39,527 nt of DNA from Bacteroidota bacterium (GTDB taxonomy: Bacteria; Bacteroidota; Bacteroidia; Flavobacteriales; Flavobacteriaceae): NCBI GenBank assembly GCA_949487855.1, contig CATAMV010000049.1, positions 1 through 39,527 of the forward strand. The letters run 5' to 3'. The stretch's first letter is position 1. Each line of letters starts with the position of its first letter. Shown piece after piece: positions 17,188 to 26,714 of the stretch. The position numbers and the translations under genes are program-made. The notes under the pieces are model-generated. The model was not told where the DNA came from, did no database searches, and saw only the letters and a program-made list of their open reading frames with translations.

Positions 17188-18465
17188 CTATAATCTTCTA
17201 ACTGCTGCTTTAAATTGATTTCCTCTGTCCTCGAAATTTTCAAACAAATCGAAACTTGCACAGGCAGGTGATAGCAATACCGCATCCCCCTTTACAGCCA
17301 ATTTATAGGCTGCATTTACTGCCACATCCATGCTTTGAGCCTCTACAAGAACATCAACAACTGGAGCAAAAACATCCATTATTTTTTGATTATCGACTCC
17401 TATGCAAACAATTGCTTTTACCTTTTCATGAACAAGAGGCAATAGACTCGTGTAATCGTTGCCTTTATCAACTCCTCCAACAATCCACACTGTTGGTTTG
17501 GTCATGCTGTCAAGAGCAAAAAAAGCTGCGTTGACATTAGTGGCTTTAGAATCGTTGATGTAAGCTACTTTTAAAATTGTTACAACATGTTCTAGGCGGT
17601 GTGCTGCACCCTGAAAAGTTTGTAAACTGGCTTGTATTTCTTGGCTACTCAATTGAAATAATTGTGCTATTGTGGCGGCAGCCATTGCATTTTTAGCATT
17701 GTGGCGACCACGAAGCGAAGGGTTATCAATGGTGAACATAGGATTTGTATTAGCGTTGGTATATGGATGCTGTTTTGCTTTCACATCGTGTCGGGCTATA
17801 CCCGAAACGATGGACTTATCACCAGCATCGTACAAAAAATGATCGTTTTCAGTTTGATTTTTAATGAGGTTAAACTTGGCATCGCAATACGCCTCAAAAG
17901 AGTTGCCGTATCGATCCAAATGGTCCGGAGTGAGGTTCGTAATTACAGCTATATGCGGGTGGAATGTTTGAATATGTTCCAACTGAAAACTACTGATTTC
18001 CAATACATACACTTCATGTTGATCTTCAATTACCGCTTTTGCAAAGCTATTTCCTATATTCCCTGCGAGTCCTGCATTCACCCCACTTTCTATAAGCAAA
18101 TGATGTGTGAGCATTGCAGTTGTAGTTTTGCCATTACTACCCGTTATGCCAATAAGCGTTGCATTCGTATAATTACTGGCAAACTCGATTTCTGAAACGA
18201 TTGGAGTTCTCGCTTTTTTTATGGCAACAATTACAGCAACGTGATTTGGAATTCCAGGGCTTTTTACCACAAGTGAAGCTTCCAAAATTTTATCTAAAGA
18301 ATGGCCCCCTTCTTCCCAAGAAATATTATTTGACTCAAACTCTTGCTTAGCTGCAGTAGATAGTGTGCCTGCGTCTGACACCAAAACGTCCCAATTGTTT
18401 CGCTGTGCCAATAGTGCTGCACCAATGCCGCTTTCACCTCCGCCAAGTACTACCAATTTCTTCAT
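17188..18465 (-). CDS. murD: UDP-N-acetylmuramoylalanine--D-glutamate ligase MurD
   Basis: 425 residues. N-terminal glycine loop VVLGGGESGIGAALLA (5-20), KSPGIPNH (68-75), ATP loop GITGSNGKTTTA (106-117), NLTPDHLDRYG and INDSKATNVNAA are classic MurD blocks. The end LFENFEDRGNQFKAAVRRL is the usual C-terminus. It adds D-Glu to UDP-MurNAc-L-Ala in the cytoplasm. Start shares one base with the mraY stop (TAATG). Confidence 0.97.
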   Translation of the reverse strand: MKKLVVLGGGESGIGAALLAQRNNWDVLVSDAGTLSTAAKQEFESNNISWEEGGHSLDKILEASLVVKSPGIPNHVAVIVAIKKARTPIVSEIEFASNYTNATLIGITGSNGKTTTAMLTHHLLIESGVNAGLAGNIGNSFAKAVIEDQHEVYVLEISSFQLEHIQTFHPHIAVITNLTPDHLDRYGNSFEAYCDAKFNLIKNQTENDHFLYDAGDKSIVSGIARHDVKAKQHPYTNANTNPMFTIDNPSLRGRHNAKNAMAAATIAQLFQLSSQEIQASLQTFQGAAHRLEHVVTILKVAYINDSKATNVNAAFFALDSMTKPTVWIVGGVDKGNDYTSLLPLVHEKVKAIVCIGVDNQKIMDVFAPVVDVLVEAQSMDVAVNAAYKLAVKGDAVLLSPACASFDLFENFEDRGNQFKAAVRRL

Positions 18466-19661
18466 TATCTAACTTTTAGTGTTACAAGACTGATGATGGC
18501 TAGCATGATGGCTACAATCCAAAAACGACTCACAATTTTACTTTCGTGGTACCCCAATTTTTGATAATGATGGTGTAGAGGCGCCATTTTAAAAATGCGC
18601 TTCCCCTCGCCAAATTTCTTTTTGGTGTATTTAAAATAGCCCACTTGTAGCACCACAGAAAGGTTCTCAATCAAAAACACCCCGCACAAAATGGGAATCA
18701 ATAACTCTTTGCGAACCGCAAGTGCTAACACCGCTATAATTCCACCAATAGTTAGGCTTCCTGTATCGCCCATAAACACCTGAGCTGGATAAGCATTGTA
18801 CCACAAAAAGCCAACTAAAGACCCCACAAAAGCAGCAACAAAAACAACCACTTCACTTATTTGAGGGATATACATCACATTGAGATAATCGGCAAAAATG
18901 ATGTTCCCAGACACCCACGCAAAAACCCCAAGGGTAAGTACAGAAATAGAAGCTGTCCCTGCCGCTAATCCATCTACGCCATCGGTAAGATTTGCGCCGT
19001 TAGAAACGGCAGTAATGATAAAGATGACCGCTGGAATAAAAATCAGCCATGCGTAATCGGCTGCGCCATCGCCTGCCCATGCAATGACATCGCTGTAATC
19101 AAATTCGTTATTTTTAAATAATGGAATGGTTGTTTTGGCTGATTTTTCTTCTTGCATAAAAGCACCACCCACATCCATTTGTTGTCTAATTGTTACATCT
19201 GGATGGAAATATAATACTGCACCAACAAGCAACCCAAGACTTAGCTGACCCACAATTTTGAAACGTCCTTTAAGACCTGCTTTGTCTTTCTTTTTTACTT
19301 TTAAGTAGTCATCCAAAAAGCCTATTAGTCCCATCCAAACCGTAGTAACTATCAGCAAAATGATATAGATGTTATCGAGTTTTGTAAGTAGTAAAACAGG
19401 GATCAATGTTCCGAAAATAATCATCAAGCCACCCATTGTAGGCGTACCTGCCTTTTCTTGCTGCCCTTCAAGTCCTAAATCGCGGATGGTTTCACCCATT
19501 TGGTAGCGCTGCAACATCGCAATAATGCGTTTTCCCAAAACGGCAGTAACCAAAAGTGAAAAAATAATGGCTACCGCAGCACGAAAAGAAATGTAACCAA
19601 ACAATGAAGCACCTGGTAATTGATAGGTTTTTTCTAAATATTCAAACAAATAGTACAGCAT
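18465..19661 (-). CDS. mraY: Phospho-MurNAc-pentapeptide transferase MraY
   Basis: 398 residues, ten or so membrane segments. KAGTPTMGG (about 71-79), [12 protein letters not shown] with the Asp pair, [20 protein letters not shown] and [13 protein letters not shown] carry all family motifs. It moves phospho-MurNAc-pentapeptide to undecaprenyl phosphate, forming lipid I. The loop around residues 150-190 ([10 protein letters not shown] onward) is long, as is common in Bacteroidota. TAATG one-base overlaps join it to murE before and murD after. Confidence 0.97.
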   Translation of the reverse strand: MLYYLFEYLEKTYQLPGASLFGYISFRAAVAIIFSLLVTAVLGKRIIAMLQRYQMGETIRDLGLEGQQEKAGTPTMGGLMIIFGTLIPVLLLTKLDNIYIILLIVTTVWMGLIGFLDDYLKVKKKDKAGLKGRFKIVGQLSLGLLVGAVLYFHPDVTIRQQMDVGGAFMQEEKSAKTTIPLFKNNEFDYSDVIAWAGDGAADYAWLIFIPAVIFIITAVSNGANLTDGVDGLAAGTASISVLTLGVFAWVSGNIIFADYLNVMYIPQISEVVVFVAAFVGSLVGFLWYNAYPAQVFMGDTGSLTIGGIIAVLALAVRKELLIPILCGVFLIENLSVVLQVGYFKYTKKKFGEGKRIFKMAPLHHHYQKLGYHESKIVSRFWIVAIMLAIISLVTLKVR

Positions 19662-21118
19662 TATTTCTTAATTTGTAGTTGTTGTTTAAGTTGCGCCACG
19701 TCATCAAATGGAAGGCGTTTTCCATTTTGTTCTTGATAGGTTTCATGCCCTTTGCCTGCCACCAAAATGATGTCTTGTGGCTGCGCCATAGTGCACGCGG
19801 TTTTTATGGCTTGTGCCCTATCCAGAACGGTAAGGTGTTTATGGTTGACTTCCATCGAAATGCCTTCGAGCATATCTGAAATGATTTCCTCAGGATCCTC
19901 ATTTCTTGGATTGTCAGATGTAAAAATGGTCAAATCACTTTTTTCTACGGCTGTTTTTGCCATTAGCGGACGCTTGGCTTTATCCCTATTTCCGCCACAA
20001 CCCACAATAGTGATGAGTTTTTCATTGCGCGTGCGCAGCGTAGCTATGGTTTCCAACACTTGAACTAATGCATCAGGTGTGTGTGCATAATCTACAATTG
20101 CTGTAACAGGGTATGTGGTAACTGCCTGAAAACGTCCTGCTGCTCCTTTTAGCGTACTCAACGCAGTTAAAAGTTCGTTTTTATCAATTTCCAGTAGCAC
20201 ACCTACAGCAAAAACACATACAAAATTTGAAGCATTAAATGTACCTACCAAAGAGGTCCAAACTTCGTCATGTTGTAACTTTAAGAGCATTCCCGAAAAG
20301 CTTTTTTCCAATACTTTCACATGGAAATCTGCAATACTTTTCATGCCAAAAAAGTATTTTATAGCCTTGGTGTTTTGCAACATAAAAGAACCGTTTTTAT
20401 CATCGGCATTAGAAAGTGCAAAAGCATCTTCTGGAAGCGAATCAAAAAACATTTTTTTGGTATCTCTATAGGTTTTAAAGTCCTTGTGATAGTCCAAATG
20501 GTCGTGGGAAAGATTGGTGAAAACTCCTCCCGAAAACTTTAAGTCTGCAATTCTATCCTGATCGATGCCATGCGACGATACTTCCATAAAACAATGGGTA
20601 ACACCCGCATCAACCATTTGGCGTAAAATCTCATTCGTAGTCAGTGCATCTGGAGTGGTGTGTGTGCTTGGCAAAACTTTTTCACCTATTCGTATTTCCA
20701 CCGTTGATAATAGTCCTGTCGTGTACCCCAATTGATGTAATAATTGATATGCCATAGTAGCCACAGAAGTTTTACCATTTGTTCCAGTTACACCTACTAA
20801 TTTGAGTTCAGCGCTTGGCTTATCATACCAGTGATTTGCAACTGTAGCCAATGCACGGCGAGAATTTGCAGTTGAAACGTACGTAACACCTTTATGAAGT
20901 ATTGACGGGATTTCTTCACACAATACAGCAACAGCTCCCTTTTGAATGGCATCAGCAATATGGGTGTGTCCATCGTTGGCAGTTCCCTTTATCGCAACAA
21001 ACAGCGCGCCTTTATTAACAGTACGTGAGTCAAAAGATAGGTGGTTAATTTTGATATGCGTGTTACCCGAAACCGAGTGCAACGAAACGCCAAACAAGAT
21101 GTCTTTTAGTAACTTCAT
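19661..21118 (-). CDS. murE: UDP-MurNAc-tripeptide synthetase MurE (meso-DAP type)
   Basis: 485 residues. ATP loop [14 protein letters not shown] (about 109-122), [33 protein letters not shown] and the substrate motif [13 protein letters not shown] is the form found in enzymes that add meso-diaminopimelate, whereas Lys-adding enzymes differ there, so a DAP-type wall is expected. It acts in the cytoplasm between MurD and MurF; no murF is in the window. ATGA overlap with ftsI. Confidence 0.97.
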   Translation of the reverse strand: MKLLKDILFGVSLHSVSGNTHIKINHLSFDSRTVNKGALFVAIKGTANDGHTHIADAIQKGAVAVLCEEIPSILHKGVTYVSTANSRRALATVANHWYDKPSAELKLVGVTGTNGKTSVATMAYQLLHQLGYTTGLLSTVEIRIGEKVLPSTHTTPDALTTNEILRQMVDAGVTHCFMEVSSHGIDQDRIADLKFSGGVFTNLSHDHLDYHKDFKTYRDTKKMFFDSLPEDAFALSNADDKNGSFMLQNTKAIKYFFGMKSIADFHVKVLEKSFSGMLLKLQHDEVWTSLVGTFNASNFVCVFAVGVLLEIDKNELLTALSTLKGAAGRFQAVTTYPVTAIVDYAHTPDALVQVLETIATLRTRNEKLITIVGCGGNRDKAKRPLMAKTAVEKSDLTIFTSDNPRNEDPEEIISDMLEGISMEVNHKHLTVLDRAQAIKTACTMAQPQDIILVAGKGHETYQEQNGKRLPFDDVAQLKQQLQIKK

Positions 21119-23109
21119 GTTAGCGTTAATGTTACGGTTTGATTCTTCTTAAGCTGCACACCTGGCTTTTGCGACTGACGCAATACCTTTCCTTTTCCCT
21201 TGAGATTTACCGAAATACCTAAATTTTCAAGTACGGCAACTGCCTCCATAGCAGGCCACCCCCGAACATCCGGCATACGTTCTTTGTTGAGTAGTTCTGT
21301 AGTATCTGGTTTGTTTTTTTGGTAATTTAATGTAGCAATTTTATCAAGTGTTACGGTACTTTCTTGTGGAATGTCATGAATAACAGCTTGCGCGATTTTC
21401 TTAAATACGGGCGCAGCCACCACATTCCCATAGTACCCTATTCTTTTATTTGGCTTATGCACTACTACAATGCAAGAGTAGGTTGGATTTTCGACAGGAA
21501 AATATCCAACAAAACTTGAGATATACTGCATGTTATCTGTAGTATAATCTACTTGACAAGTGCCTGTTTTTCCAGCTATTGAAATTTTTTCGTCATAGAT
21601 ATTATGGGCTGTTCCCCACTTGTTTTTAACCACACCTTCCATTAATTTTTGCAATTTTGAGCGTGTTTCTGAAGAACAAATAGCAGGGTTTAGTACTTTT
21701 TTAGGGAACGATTTTACCACCTTGCCATCTATACTTCGAACAGACGAAACAAAACGGGGTAATACCAACTCACCATCATTTGCAATAGCATTATAATAAC
21801 TAAGTGTTTGAAGCGGTGTAAGCGAAACCCCGTAGCCAAATGCCATCCACGGTAAATCCAATCCGTCCCAATCTGCATCTTTGGGGTGTGGTATTTTTGG
21901 TGTTCCCTCTCCCGTAATCGCCAAGCCCAAAGGCTTATCTAACCCCATTGATAAAAGCCTGTCCGTAAATTGCGATGGGTTTTCTTTATAGTTTTCGTAA
22001 ATCAACTTTACAATACCTGTATTCGAGGATCGTTCAAAGACTTGACTTACTGGGATAACCCCATAACCTCCTCGTTTTGAATCACGAACATGATATTTTC
22101 CAAAAAATGTTAGTTTTCCTTTTTCGGTGTTCACTAGGGTCGTAGTATCAATTACTTTGTCTTCAAGTGCCGCCATAAGCGCAAACAACTTAAACGTAGA
22201 TCCTGGCTCGTGGGCTTCACCAACAGCATAGTTCAAACGTTCAAAATATTTATTGTCGCTTGTACGCCCCAAATTTGAAATGGCTTTTACCGCACCTGTT
22301 TTTGTCTCCATAACCACTACGGTTCCGTGCTCCGCTTCATATTTCTCCAATGCACCAAGTAACGCATGGTGCGCAACATCTTGTAAATTTGTATCAAGAG
22401 TCGTCCACACATCCAAACCATCAACGGGTTCTTGTTGGTAGTCGTTTGTTAACGGTTTCCACTGATTATTAGCAATGCGTTGACGCAATTGTCGTCCAGA
22501 TTGGCCTCTCAACGGAATTCCATACGCACCTTCTAGCCCTACTTTTAAATAGGTTCCATTTGGGTTTCGCTGTTCATAACCAATCGTGCGCTCAGCAATT
22601 TTACCAAGAGGTAAGTCACGAATAAATTGACGCTCCACAATAAAGCCACCTCTTACCCCTCCTAAACGAAACATGGGGAATTTGCGAATACGCTGGTATT
22701 GCGGGTATAATAATCGGCGGGCAACAAGTTGGTAGCGGCTGCGTTTTGAGCGTGCATTGCGCAACAATTTTGTGTAATAATTACTTGAATTACCAAGTAA
22801 TTTGGCTAACGAATCACTTAAAGCTCCTAGCTCTTGCTGGAAAACTCTTTCGCTAACTGTAACGGCATCAAAATGAATGCTGTATTTAGAAACTGAGGTG
22901 GCTAATAAGCTGCCATCTTCACTATATATGTTTCCGCGAACTGGCAGCACCTCTACGTTTTTGATGCTCCTTTTCTCAGCTAAGGCACGGTACTTATCTC
23001 CCTGAGTAAGCTGCAATGACACCAATCGGTACCCTACTGTAACGCCAAGCACAAAAAGCACAAAGACAACTAAATAGCCACGAGACATCATGTTTCTTTG
23101 CTTATTCAT
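21115..23109 (-). CDS. ftsI: Peptidoglycan transpeptidase FtsI (PBP3) with PASTA domain
   Basis: 664 residues. One membrane anchor (about 11-31), a pedestal domain beginning at LPVRGNIYSEDGSLLA (55-70), then the transpeptidase: active-site Ser304 in GSTFK, SSN at 361-363 and KTG at 514-516. Residues about 610-664, from MPDVRGWPAMEAVAVLENLG, are one PASTA domain, normal for Bacteroidota but absent from E. coli FtsI. It cross-links septal peptidoglycan with FtsW. It overlaps ftsL by 8 bases and murE by 4. Confidence 0.96.
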   Translation of the reverse strand: MNKQRNMMSRGYLVVFVLFVLGVTVGYRLVSLQLTQGDKYRALAEKRSIKNVEVLPVRGNIYSEDGSLLATSVSKYSIHFDAVTVSERVFQQELGALSDSLAKLLGNSSNYYTKLLRNARSKRSRYQLVARRLLYPQYQRIRKFPMFRLGGVRGGFIVERQFIRDLPLGKIAERTIGYEQRNPNGTYLKVGLEGAYGIPLRGQSGRQLRQRIANNQWKPLTNDYQQEPVDGLDVWTTLDTNLQDVAHHALLGALEKYEAEHGTVVVMETKTGAVKAISNLGRTSDNKYFERLNYAVGEAHEPGSTFKLFALMAALEDKVIDTTTLVNTEKGKLTFFGKYHVRDSKRGGYGVIPVSQVFERSSNTGIVKLIYENYKENPSQFTDRLLSMGLDKPLGLAITGEGTPKIPHPKDADWDGLDLPWMAFGYGVSLTPLQTLSYYNAIANDGELVLPRFVSSVRSIDGKVVKSFPKKVLNPAICSSETRSKLQKLMEGVVKNKWGTAHNIYDEKISIAGKTGTCQVDYTTDNMQYISSFVGYFPVENPTYSCIVVVHKPNKRIGYYGNVVAAPVFKKIAQAVIHDIPQESTVTLDKIATLNYQKNKPDTTELLNKERMPDVRGWPAMEAVAVLENLGISVNLKGKGKVLRQSQKPGVQLKKNQTVTLTLT

Positions 23110-23419
23110 TTGCTAAAACGATTATTTGAATTGCCGATTTGTCTGGAGGCAACACCCCTTGAGTTTCCAGTTTGTTTGCCAATTGGGTTTCCATGCGCTT
23201 ATGCATAACTTCTTCGCGCACAGAAACAAACTCACTTCGTACAGCCTGCAACTGCTTACTGGCTTTTTCTATTTGCACCACTTTCTGGTCAACCTTATGC
23301 GAAGCGGTAATCATAAGTCCCGCTAGAAAAAAAACAAATAAGATAAATCGCCAGTTTTTTGATGCGCCTTCTTGCACCAAAAAAGTTCCCTTGAGCAGAT
23401 TTAAAATTCCTGTTTTCAT
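23102..23419 (-). CDS. ftsL: FtsL-like cell division protein
   Basis: 105 residues: a basic cytoplasmic start, one membrane segment (about 25-40, FILFVFFLAGLMITA), then a helix with coiled-coil spacing (about 42-85). This is the FtsL plan. Sequence similarity in this family is weak; the call rests on topology and on its place between rsmH and ftsI, with ATGA and 8-base overlaps. It should form the FtsQLB-type bridge to FtsI and FtsW. Confidence 0.85.
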   Translation of the reverse strand: MKTGILNLLKGTFLVQEGASKNWRFILFVFFLAGLMITASHKVDQKVVQIEKASKQLQAVRSEFVSVREEVMHKRMETQLANKLETQGVLPPDKSAIQIIVLANE

Positions 23420-24309
23420 ATGCGTTCAGCTACGCGTAATTTTGCGCTTCGTGCTCTGTTATTTTCATTGATTTCATGTTGCGACGGCACTTGAAGTCCG
23501 CCCCATTTTTTAAAGTATTTTTCTGGATTTCCAAAAGCATCTTTTTTGGGTTCGCTTTCAAAATTTCCGTTTTGAATAAAACGTTTTACCAAGCGATCTT
23601 CAAGTGAATGATAACTGATAACACTTAACCTGCCCCCAACACCCAAGACTTCCTTGCATTGCAACAAAAAATCTTGCAATACCTCAATTTCTTTATTTAC
23701 TTCCATGCGCAACGCCTGATAAATTTTAGCAAGCACTTTGTGCTCGTTCCCTTTTGGCAAAAAGCCTGAAAGAAGTTCGTTTAACTCTTGTGTTGTGCTG
23801 ATTTCGTTTATCCTGTTTTGTGTAATTTGTTGTGCTAATTTTCGGGCATTGCGCAATTCGCCAAAAGCAAATAACACATCTGCCAAATCCGTTTCTGAGT
23901 AGGTGTTTACAACATCTTTGGCCGTTCGTTTTTGCTGCTGATTCATGCGCATATCCAAAGGACCGTCAAATCGTATAGAAAAACCTCTTTCGGGAGTGTC
24001 AAACTGATGAGATGAAACTCCTAAGTCTGCAAGAACACCATCGACTTTAGCAACTTTGTGAAACCTTAAAAATCGATGCAAATGTTTGAAATTATGTGGG
24101 ATAAGTGTAAAGCGCGAGTCGTCAATGAAGTTTTGATGCGCATCTTCGTCTTGGTCAAAAGCAAAAAGCCTACTTTGTTCGTCGAGCTGATTCAAGATTT
24201 CTTTTGAGTGCCCTCCGCCACCAAATGTTGCATCCACATAAATCGAAGCGGGCTTGATGTTTAACCCTGCAACAGACTCAGATAGCAGCACTGGCTTATG
24301 ATACGTCAT
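23416..24309 (-). CDS. rsmH: 16S rRNA (cytosine-N4) methyltransferase RsmH (MraW)
   Basis: 297 residues from ATG 24309; two further Met codons just upstream (24315, 24318) are possible. HKPVLLSESV near the start, the SAM loop VDATFGGGGHSKEIL (about 25-39 here), LADLGVSSHQFD, FSIRFDGPLDMRM and SYHSLEDRLVKRF are the complete set of RsmH motifs. It methylates C1402 of 16S rRNA (E. coli numbering). It overlaps mraZ by 14 bases and ftsL by 4, so it is translated as part of the dcw chain. Confidence 0.96.
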   Translation of the reverse strand: MTYHKPVLLSESVAGLNIKPASIYVDATFGGGGHSKEILNQLDEQSRLFAFDQDEDAHQNFIDDSRFTLIPHNFKHLHRFLRFHKVAKVDGVLADLGVSSHQFDTPERGFSIRFDGPLDMRMNQQQKRTAKDVVNTYSETDLADVLFAFGELRNARKLAQQITQNRINEISTTQELNELLSGFLPKGNEHKVLAKIYQALRMEVNKEIEVLQDFLLQCKEVLGVGGRLSVISYHSLEDRLVKRFIQNGNFESEPKKDAFGNPEKYFKKWGGLQVPSQHEINENNRARSAKLRVAERI

Positions 24310-24760
24310 CTCCATCATCCCCCATTACTTCTTCTGCTAAAGCAGCAAAATCCACAGCTGCTTCATCAATTGCCTTTTCATAGCGCTCTGCATTCCAAAT
24401 CTCAATTATATTCACAGCAGCAGACAACACCACCTCTTTTTCAATACTGGCAATCCGTGCCAAATCACGAGGAATTTGCAGCCTGTCAGTAGCGTCAAGC
24501 TCCACAACCTTTACGCCTGCAGTAAAGCGGCGGATAAAGTCATTGTTTTTCTTTTTAAACCTGTTGAGCTTATTTACCCGCTCCATTAAGGCATTCCATT
24601 CGGCTAATGAATACAACTCCAAACAGGGCTGGAAAACCGCACGTTTAATCACAAAAGCCTGCTGACGCGCATCCGACAATTGTTTCCCTAAGGCAGTTGG
24701 GATTTTTACCCTCCCCTTTGGATCAGCTTTGCATTGATATGTTCCAATTAAGTGTGACAC
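24296..24760 (-). CDS. mraZ: Transcriptional regulator MraZ
   Basis: 154 residues from a GTG codon; there is no in-frame ATG before it. The start IGTYQCKADPKGRVKIP (5-21) and DATDRLQIPRDL (89-100) are the two AbrB-like swapped-hairpin repeats of MraZ. The C-terminal tail is acidic (GDDGDD). MraZ forms ring-shaped oligomers and binds tandem repeats upstream of its own operon; such repeats lie at 24804-24854. It heads the cluster and probably controls it. Confidence 0.95.
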   Translation of the reverse strand: MSHLIGTYQCKADPKGRVKIPTALGKQLSDARQQAFVIKRAVFQPCLELYSLAEWNALMERVNKLNRFKKKNNDFIRRFTAGVKVVELDATDRLQIPRDLARIASIEKEVVLSAAVNIIEIWNAERYEKAIDEAAVDFAALAEEVMGDDGDDVS

Positions 24761-24789
24761 GCTTGCGGCTTTTATGCTTAGATATGAGT

Positions 24790-24797
24790 CAAAACTA
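24790..24797 (-). promoter_or_regulatory. Bacteroidota -7 element of the mraZ (dcw) promoter
   Basis: Minus-strand TAGTTTTG fits TAnnTTTG. It lies about 30 bases before the GTG start of mraZ and 7 bases from the first MraZ-type repeat. No TTTG is seen at the -33 position; the repeats occupy that place. Confidence 0.6.
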
Positions 24798-24803
24798 CTA
24801 AAA

Positions 24804-24854
24804 TTTTACCACATTTTACCACATTTTACCACATTGTTAATAAGTTTTACCACA
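24804..24854 (-). promoter_or_regulatory. MraZ-box array: four copies of TGTGGTAAAA
   Basis: Three perfect head-to-tail 10-base units at 24804-24813, 24814-24823 and 24824-24833, and a fourth at 24845-24854, about two helical turns from the third. E. coli MraZ binds TGGGN repeats with a 10-base period; the spacing here is the same with core GTGGT. The array covers the expected -33 region, so bound MraZ could block or replace polymerase contacts. Confidence 0.85.
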
Positions 24855-24989
24855 AGGAAAAAGTAAAATTCATTTTGTTGATTATCAATTAATTAAGCTA
24901 TTTCAGAACGCTTTGATGCATTAGAATATGCCATTTTAAGTCTTTAATACAGAAACAAAAAAATGCGTTTAGCATGGAACAGAATTACC

Positions 24990-24997
24990 TATCTTTG
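24990..24997 (+). promoter_or_regulatory. -7 promoter element for the hydrolase-engB transcript
   Basis: TATCTTTG is a perfect TAnnTTTG. TTTA at 24968-24971 stands 18 bases upstream as a near -33. It is only 11 bases before the first ATG at 25009, so the message would have a very short leader. Confidence 0.7.
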
Positions 24998-25008
24998 TGT
25001 TTCATTTT

Positions 25009-25779
25009 ATGCACATGCAAGATCCACTTACAGAGTCTGGAAGCTTTAAGTACTTTGAAAAAGGCGAGGGCGTACCACTAGTAATCTTACACGGTTTGAT
25101 GGGCGGATTGAGTAACTTTGACGGTGTTGCAAAGCATTTTCCCGCGCTTGGCTACAAAGTTATTATCCCCGAATTACCGTTATATGATTTACCACTACTC
25201 AAAACCAACGTAAAGGAATTTGCGCATTATTTACGTGATTTTATCACACATTTGGGAGAGGACAAAGTGGTGCTTATTGGAAATTCTTTGGGCGGACATA
25301 TTGGTTTGCTTCACACAAAACTATTCCCTGAAAAAGTAAAGGGATTGGTCCTTTCAGGAAGTTCTGGGTTGTACGAGAACGCTATGGGTGAAAGCTACCC
25401 AAAACGTGAAAATTACGATTACATTTTAAAGAAAACACAAGATGTTTTTTACGATCCGAAAGTAGCTACCAAAGAAGTGGTTGATGATGTCTTTGAAACT
25501 GTGAACGACAGAAAAAAACTTATTAAAATCCTTACCATTGCTAAAAGTGCCATTCGACACAATATGGCTAAAGATTTACCTAATATCAGCACTCCAACTG
25601 GAATTATTTGGGGAAAACAAGACGGCGTTACTCCTCCAAATGTGGGCGAAGAGTTTAATAAACTTTTGCCTAACTCAACGCTGTACTGGATTGACAAGTG
25701 CGGCCACGCACCTATGATGGAACATCCAGCGTTATTTAACGAATATCTTACCAACTGGCTTAGCGAAAATAACATGTAG
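25009..25779 (+). CDS. Alpha/beta hydrolase
   Basis: 256 residues from ATG 25009; a second ATG at 25015 is equally possible. A GTG at 24997 is open but lies inside the promoter element. ILHGLMGG is the oxyanion loop. IGNSLGGH holds the nucleophile Ser (residue 91 counted from 25015). WGKQDGVTPP holds the acid Asp, and CGHAPMMEHP the His. All parts of the triad are present. No signal peptide, so cytoplasmic. Substrate is unknown. Its stop overlaps the start region of engB, so the two form an operon. Confidence 0.88.
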   Translation: MHMQDPLTESGSFKYFEKGEGVPLVILHGLMGGLSNFDGVAKHFPALGYKVIIPELPLYDLPLLKTNVKEFAHYLRDFITHLGEDKVVLIGNSLGGHIGLLHTKLFPEKVKGLVLSGSSGLYENAMGESYPKRENYDYILKKTQDVFYDPKVATKEVVDDVFETVNDRKKLIKILTIAKSAIRHNMAKDLPNISTPTGIIWGKQDGVTPPNVGEEFNKLLPNSTLYWIDKCGHAPMMEHPALFNEYLTNWLSENNM

Positions 25780-25781
25780 TG

Positions 25782-26372
25782 ATGCGTATCAAAAACGCAA
25801 GGTTTGTTGTAAGCAATTCACGTGTGGCACTTTGTCCGAACACGAACCTCCCAGAGTTTGCCTTTATTGGGCGCTCCAATGTTGGGAAATCGTCTTTAAT
25901 TAATATGCTTACCGACCGTAAAAAGCTGGCGAAAACTTCAGGAAAACCAGGGAAAACACAACTTATTAATCACTTTTTGATTAACGAAAAGTGGCATCTT
26001 GTAGATTTACCTGGCTACGGCTACGCACGTGTTTCCAAAAAAAACAAAAAGGAGTTTCAACAATATATTACCGACTATTTTTTGGAACGAAAACAACTTG
26101 TAAATGCATTTATACTTGTTGACATTCGGCACGAACCGCAACCCATAGATTTAGAATTTATGGAATGGATGGGCACGCAGCAAATCCCGTTTTCTATCAT
26201 TTTCACAAAAGCAGATAAGCTTTCCGACCGCGTTATTGAGGCAACTGTATCTTCTTACCTCAACACACTTTTAGCGGGAGCTTGGGAAGAAACCCCACTG
26301 CATTTTGTGACCTCATCAACATCAAGATTGGGGAAAGATGCCGTATTGGCATATATTGGAACGCTACTTTAA
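25782..26372 (+). CDS. engB: Ribosome biogenesis GTPase EngB (YsxC/YihA)
   Basis: 196 residues from ATG 25782 (a GTG at 25779 is in frame directly before). G1 GRSNVGKSS (30-38), a switch I Thr in GKPGKTQ, G3 DLPGYGYARV (75-84) and G4 TKADK are in order. It assists 50S subunit assembly. It follows the hydrolase stop by two bases. Its own stop overlaps that of gldC on the other strand in a shared TTAA. Confidence 0.96.
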   Translation: MRIKNARFVVSNSRVALCPNTNLPEFAFIGRSNVGKSSLINMLTDRKKLAKTSGKPGKTQLINHFLINEKWHLVDLPGYGYARVSKKNKKEFQQYITDYFLERKQLVNAFILVDIRHEPQPIDLEFMEWMGTQQIPFSIIFTKADKLSDRVIEATVSSYLNTLLAGAWEETPLHFVTSSTSRLGKDAVLAYIGTLL

Positions 26373-26713
26373 TTCGATTTTTTGACGTCATTAAGATTAC
26401 GCTCTGACGCAAAAAAATCACAAAATTGCTGCATGGCTTCTGCCATTTGAGCATCATCAGTTGCCCTCAAATACGATTCTCGAATGCCCACCAACATTTG
26501 ATGTACAAACACTTGCATTTGATCTACAGGCATTTCCTTTGTCCACAAATCAATGCGTGCACTCTCTTGCGATTCTTTGTCCCATGTGCTTAGAAAAAAA
26601 GCTTCCATAGCTTGGTGTTTTATACCTCCATCGGGAGCCGACCATTGCATGTGTTCTGGTGTGTTGTTTTCGTCTAATGTCACGCTAAGTGTGATATCTG
26701 TTTTACGTTGCAT
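26369..26713 (-). CDS. gldC: Gliding motility protein GldC
   Basis: 114 residues, cytoplasmic, no membrane segment. The start KTDITLSVTLDENNTPEHMQ and WSAPDGG, with DLWTKEMPVDQMQVF and YLRATDD later, are the conserved GldC blocks. In Flavobacterium johnsoniae, GldC is a helper of gliding; loss weakens but does not abolish movement. It follows gldB by one base, as in that organism. Its last four bases are also the last four of engB. Confidence 0.92.
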   Translation of the reverse strand: MQRKTDITLSVTLDENNTPEHMQWSAPDGGIKHQAMEAFFLSTWDKESQESARIDLWTKEMPVDQMQVFVHQMLVGIRESYLRATDDAQMAEAMQQFCDFFASERNLNDVKKSN

Positions 26714-26714
26714 A

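Noticed and set aside
17187-17285. Extra 33 codons at the FtsW N-terminus
   Set aside because: They overlap the end of murD in another frame and precede the normal start MKLRQYLQGDKS one base after the murD stop.
17662-18195. 177-codon open frame on the plus strand inside murD
   Set aside because: It runs antisense to a complete, motif-bearing MurD, has no protein-like motifs, and is rich in Cys and His as expected from chance antisense reading.
24804-24854. Short CRISPR-like array upstream of mraZ
   Set aside because: Units are 10 bases with no spacers; period and place fit MraZ boxes.
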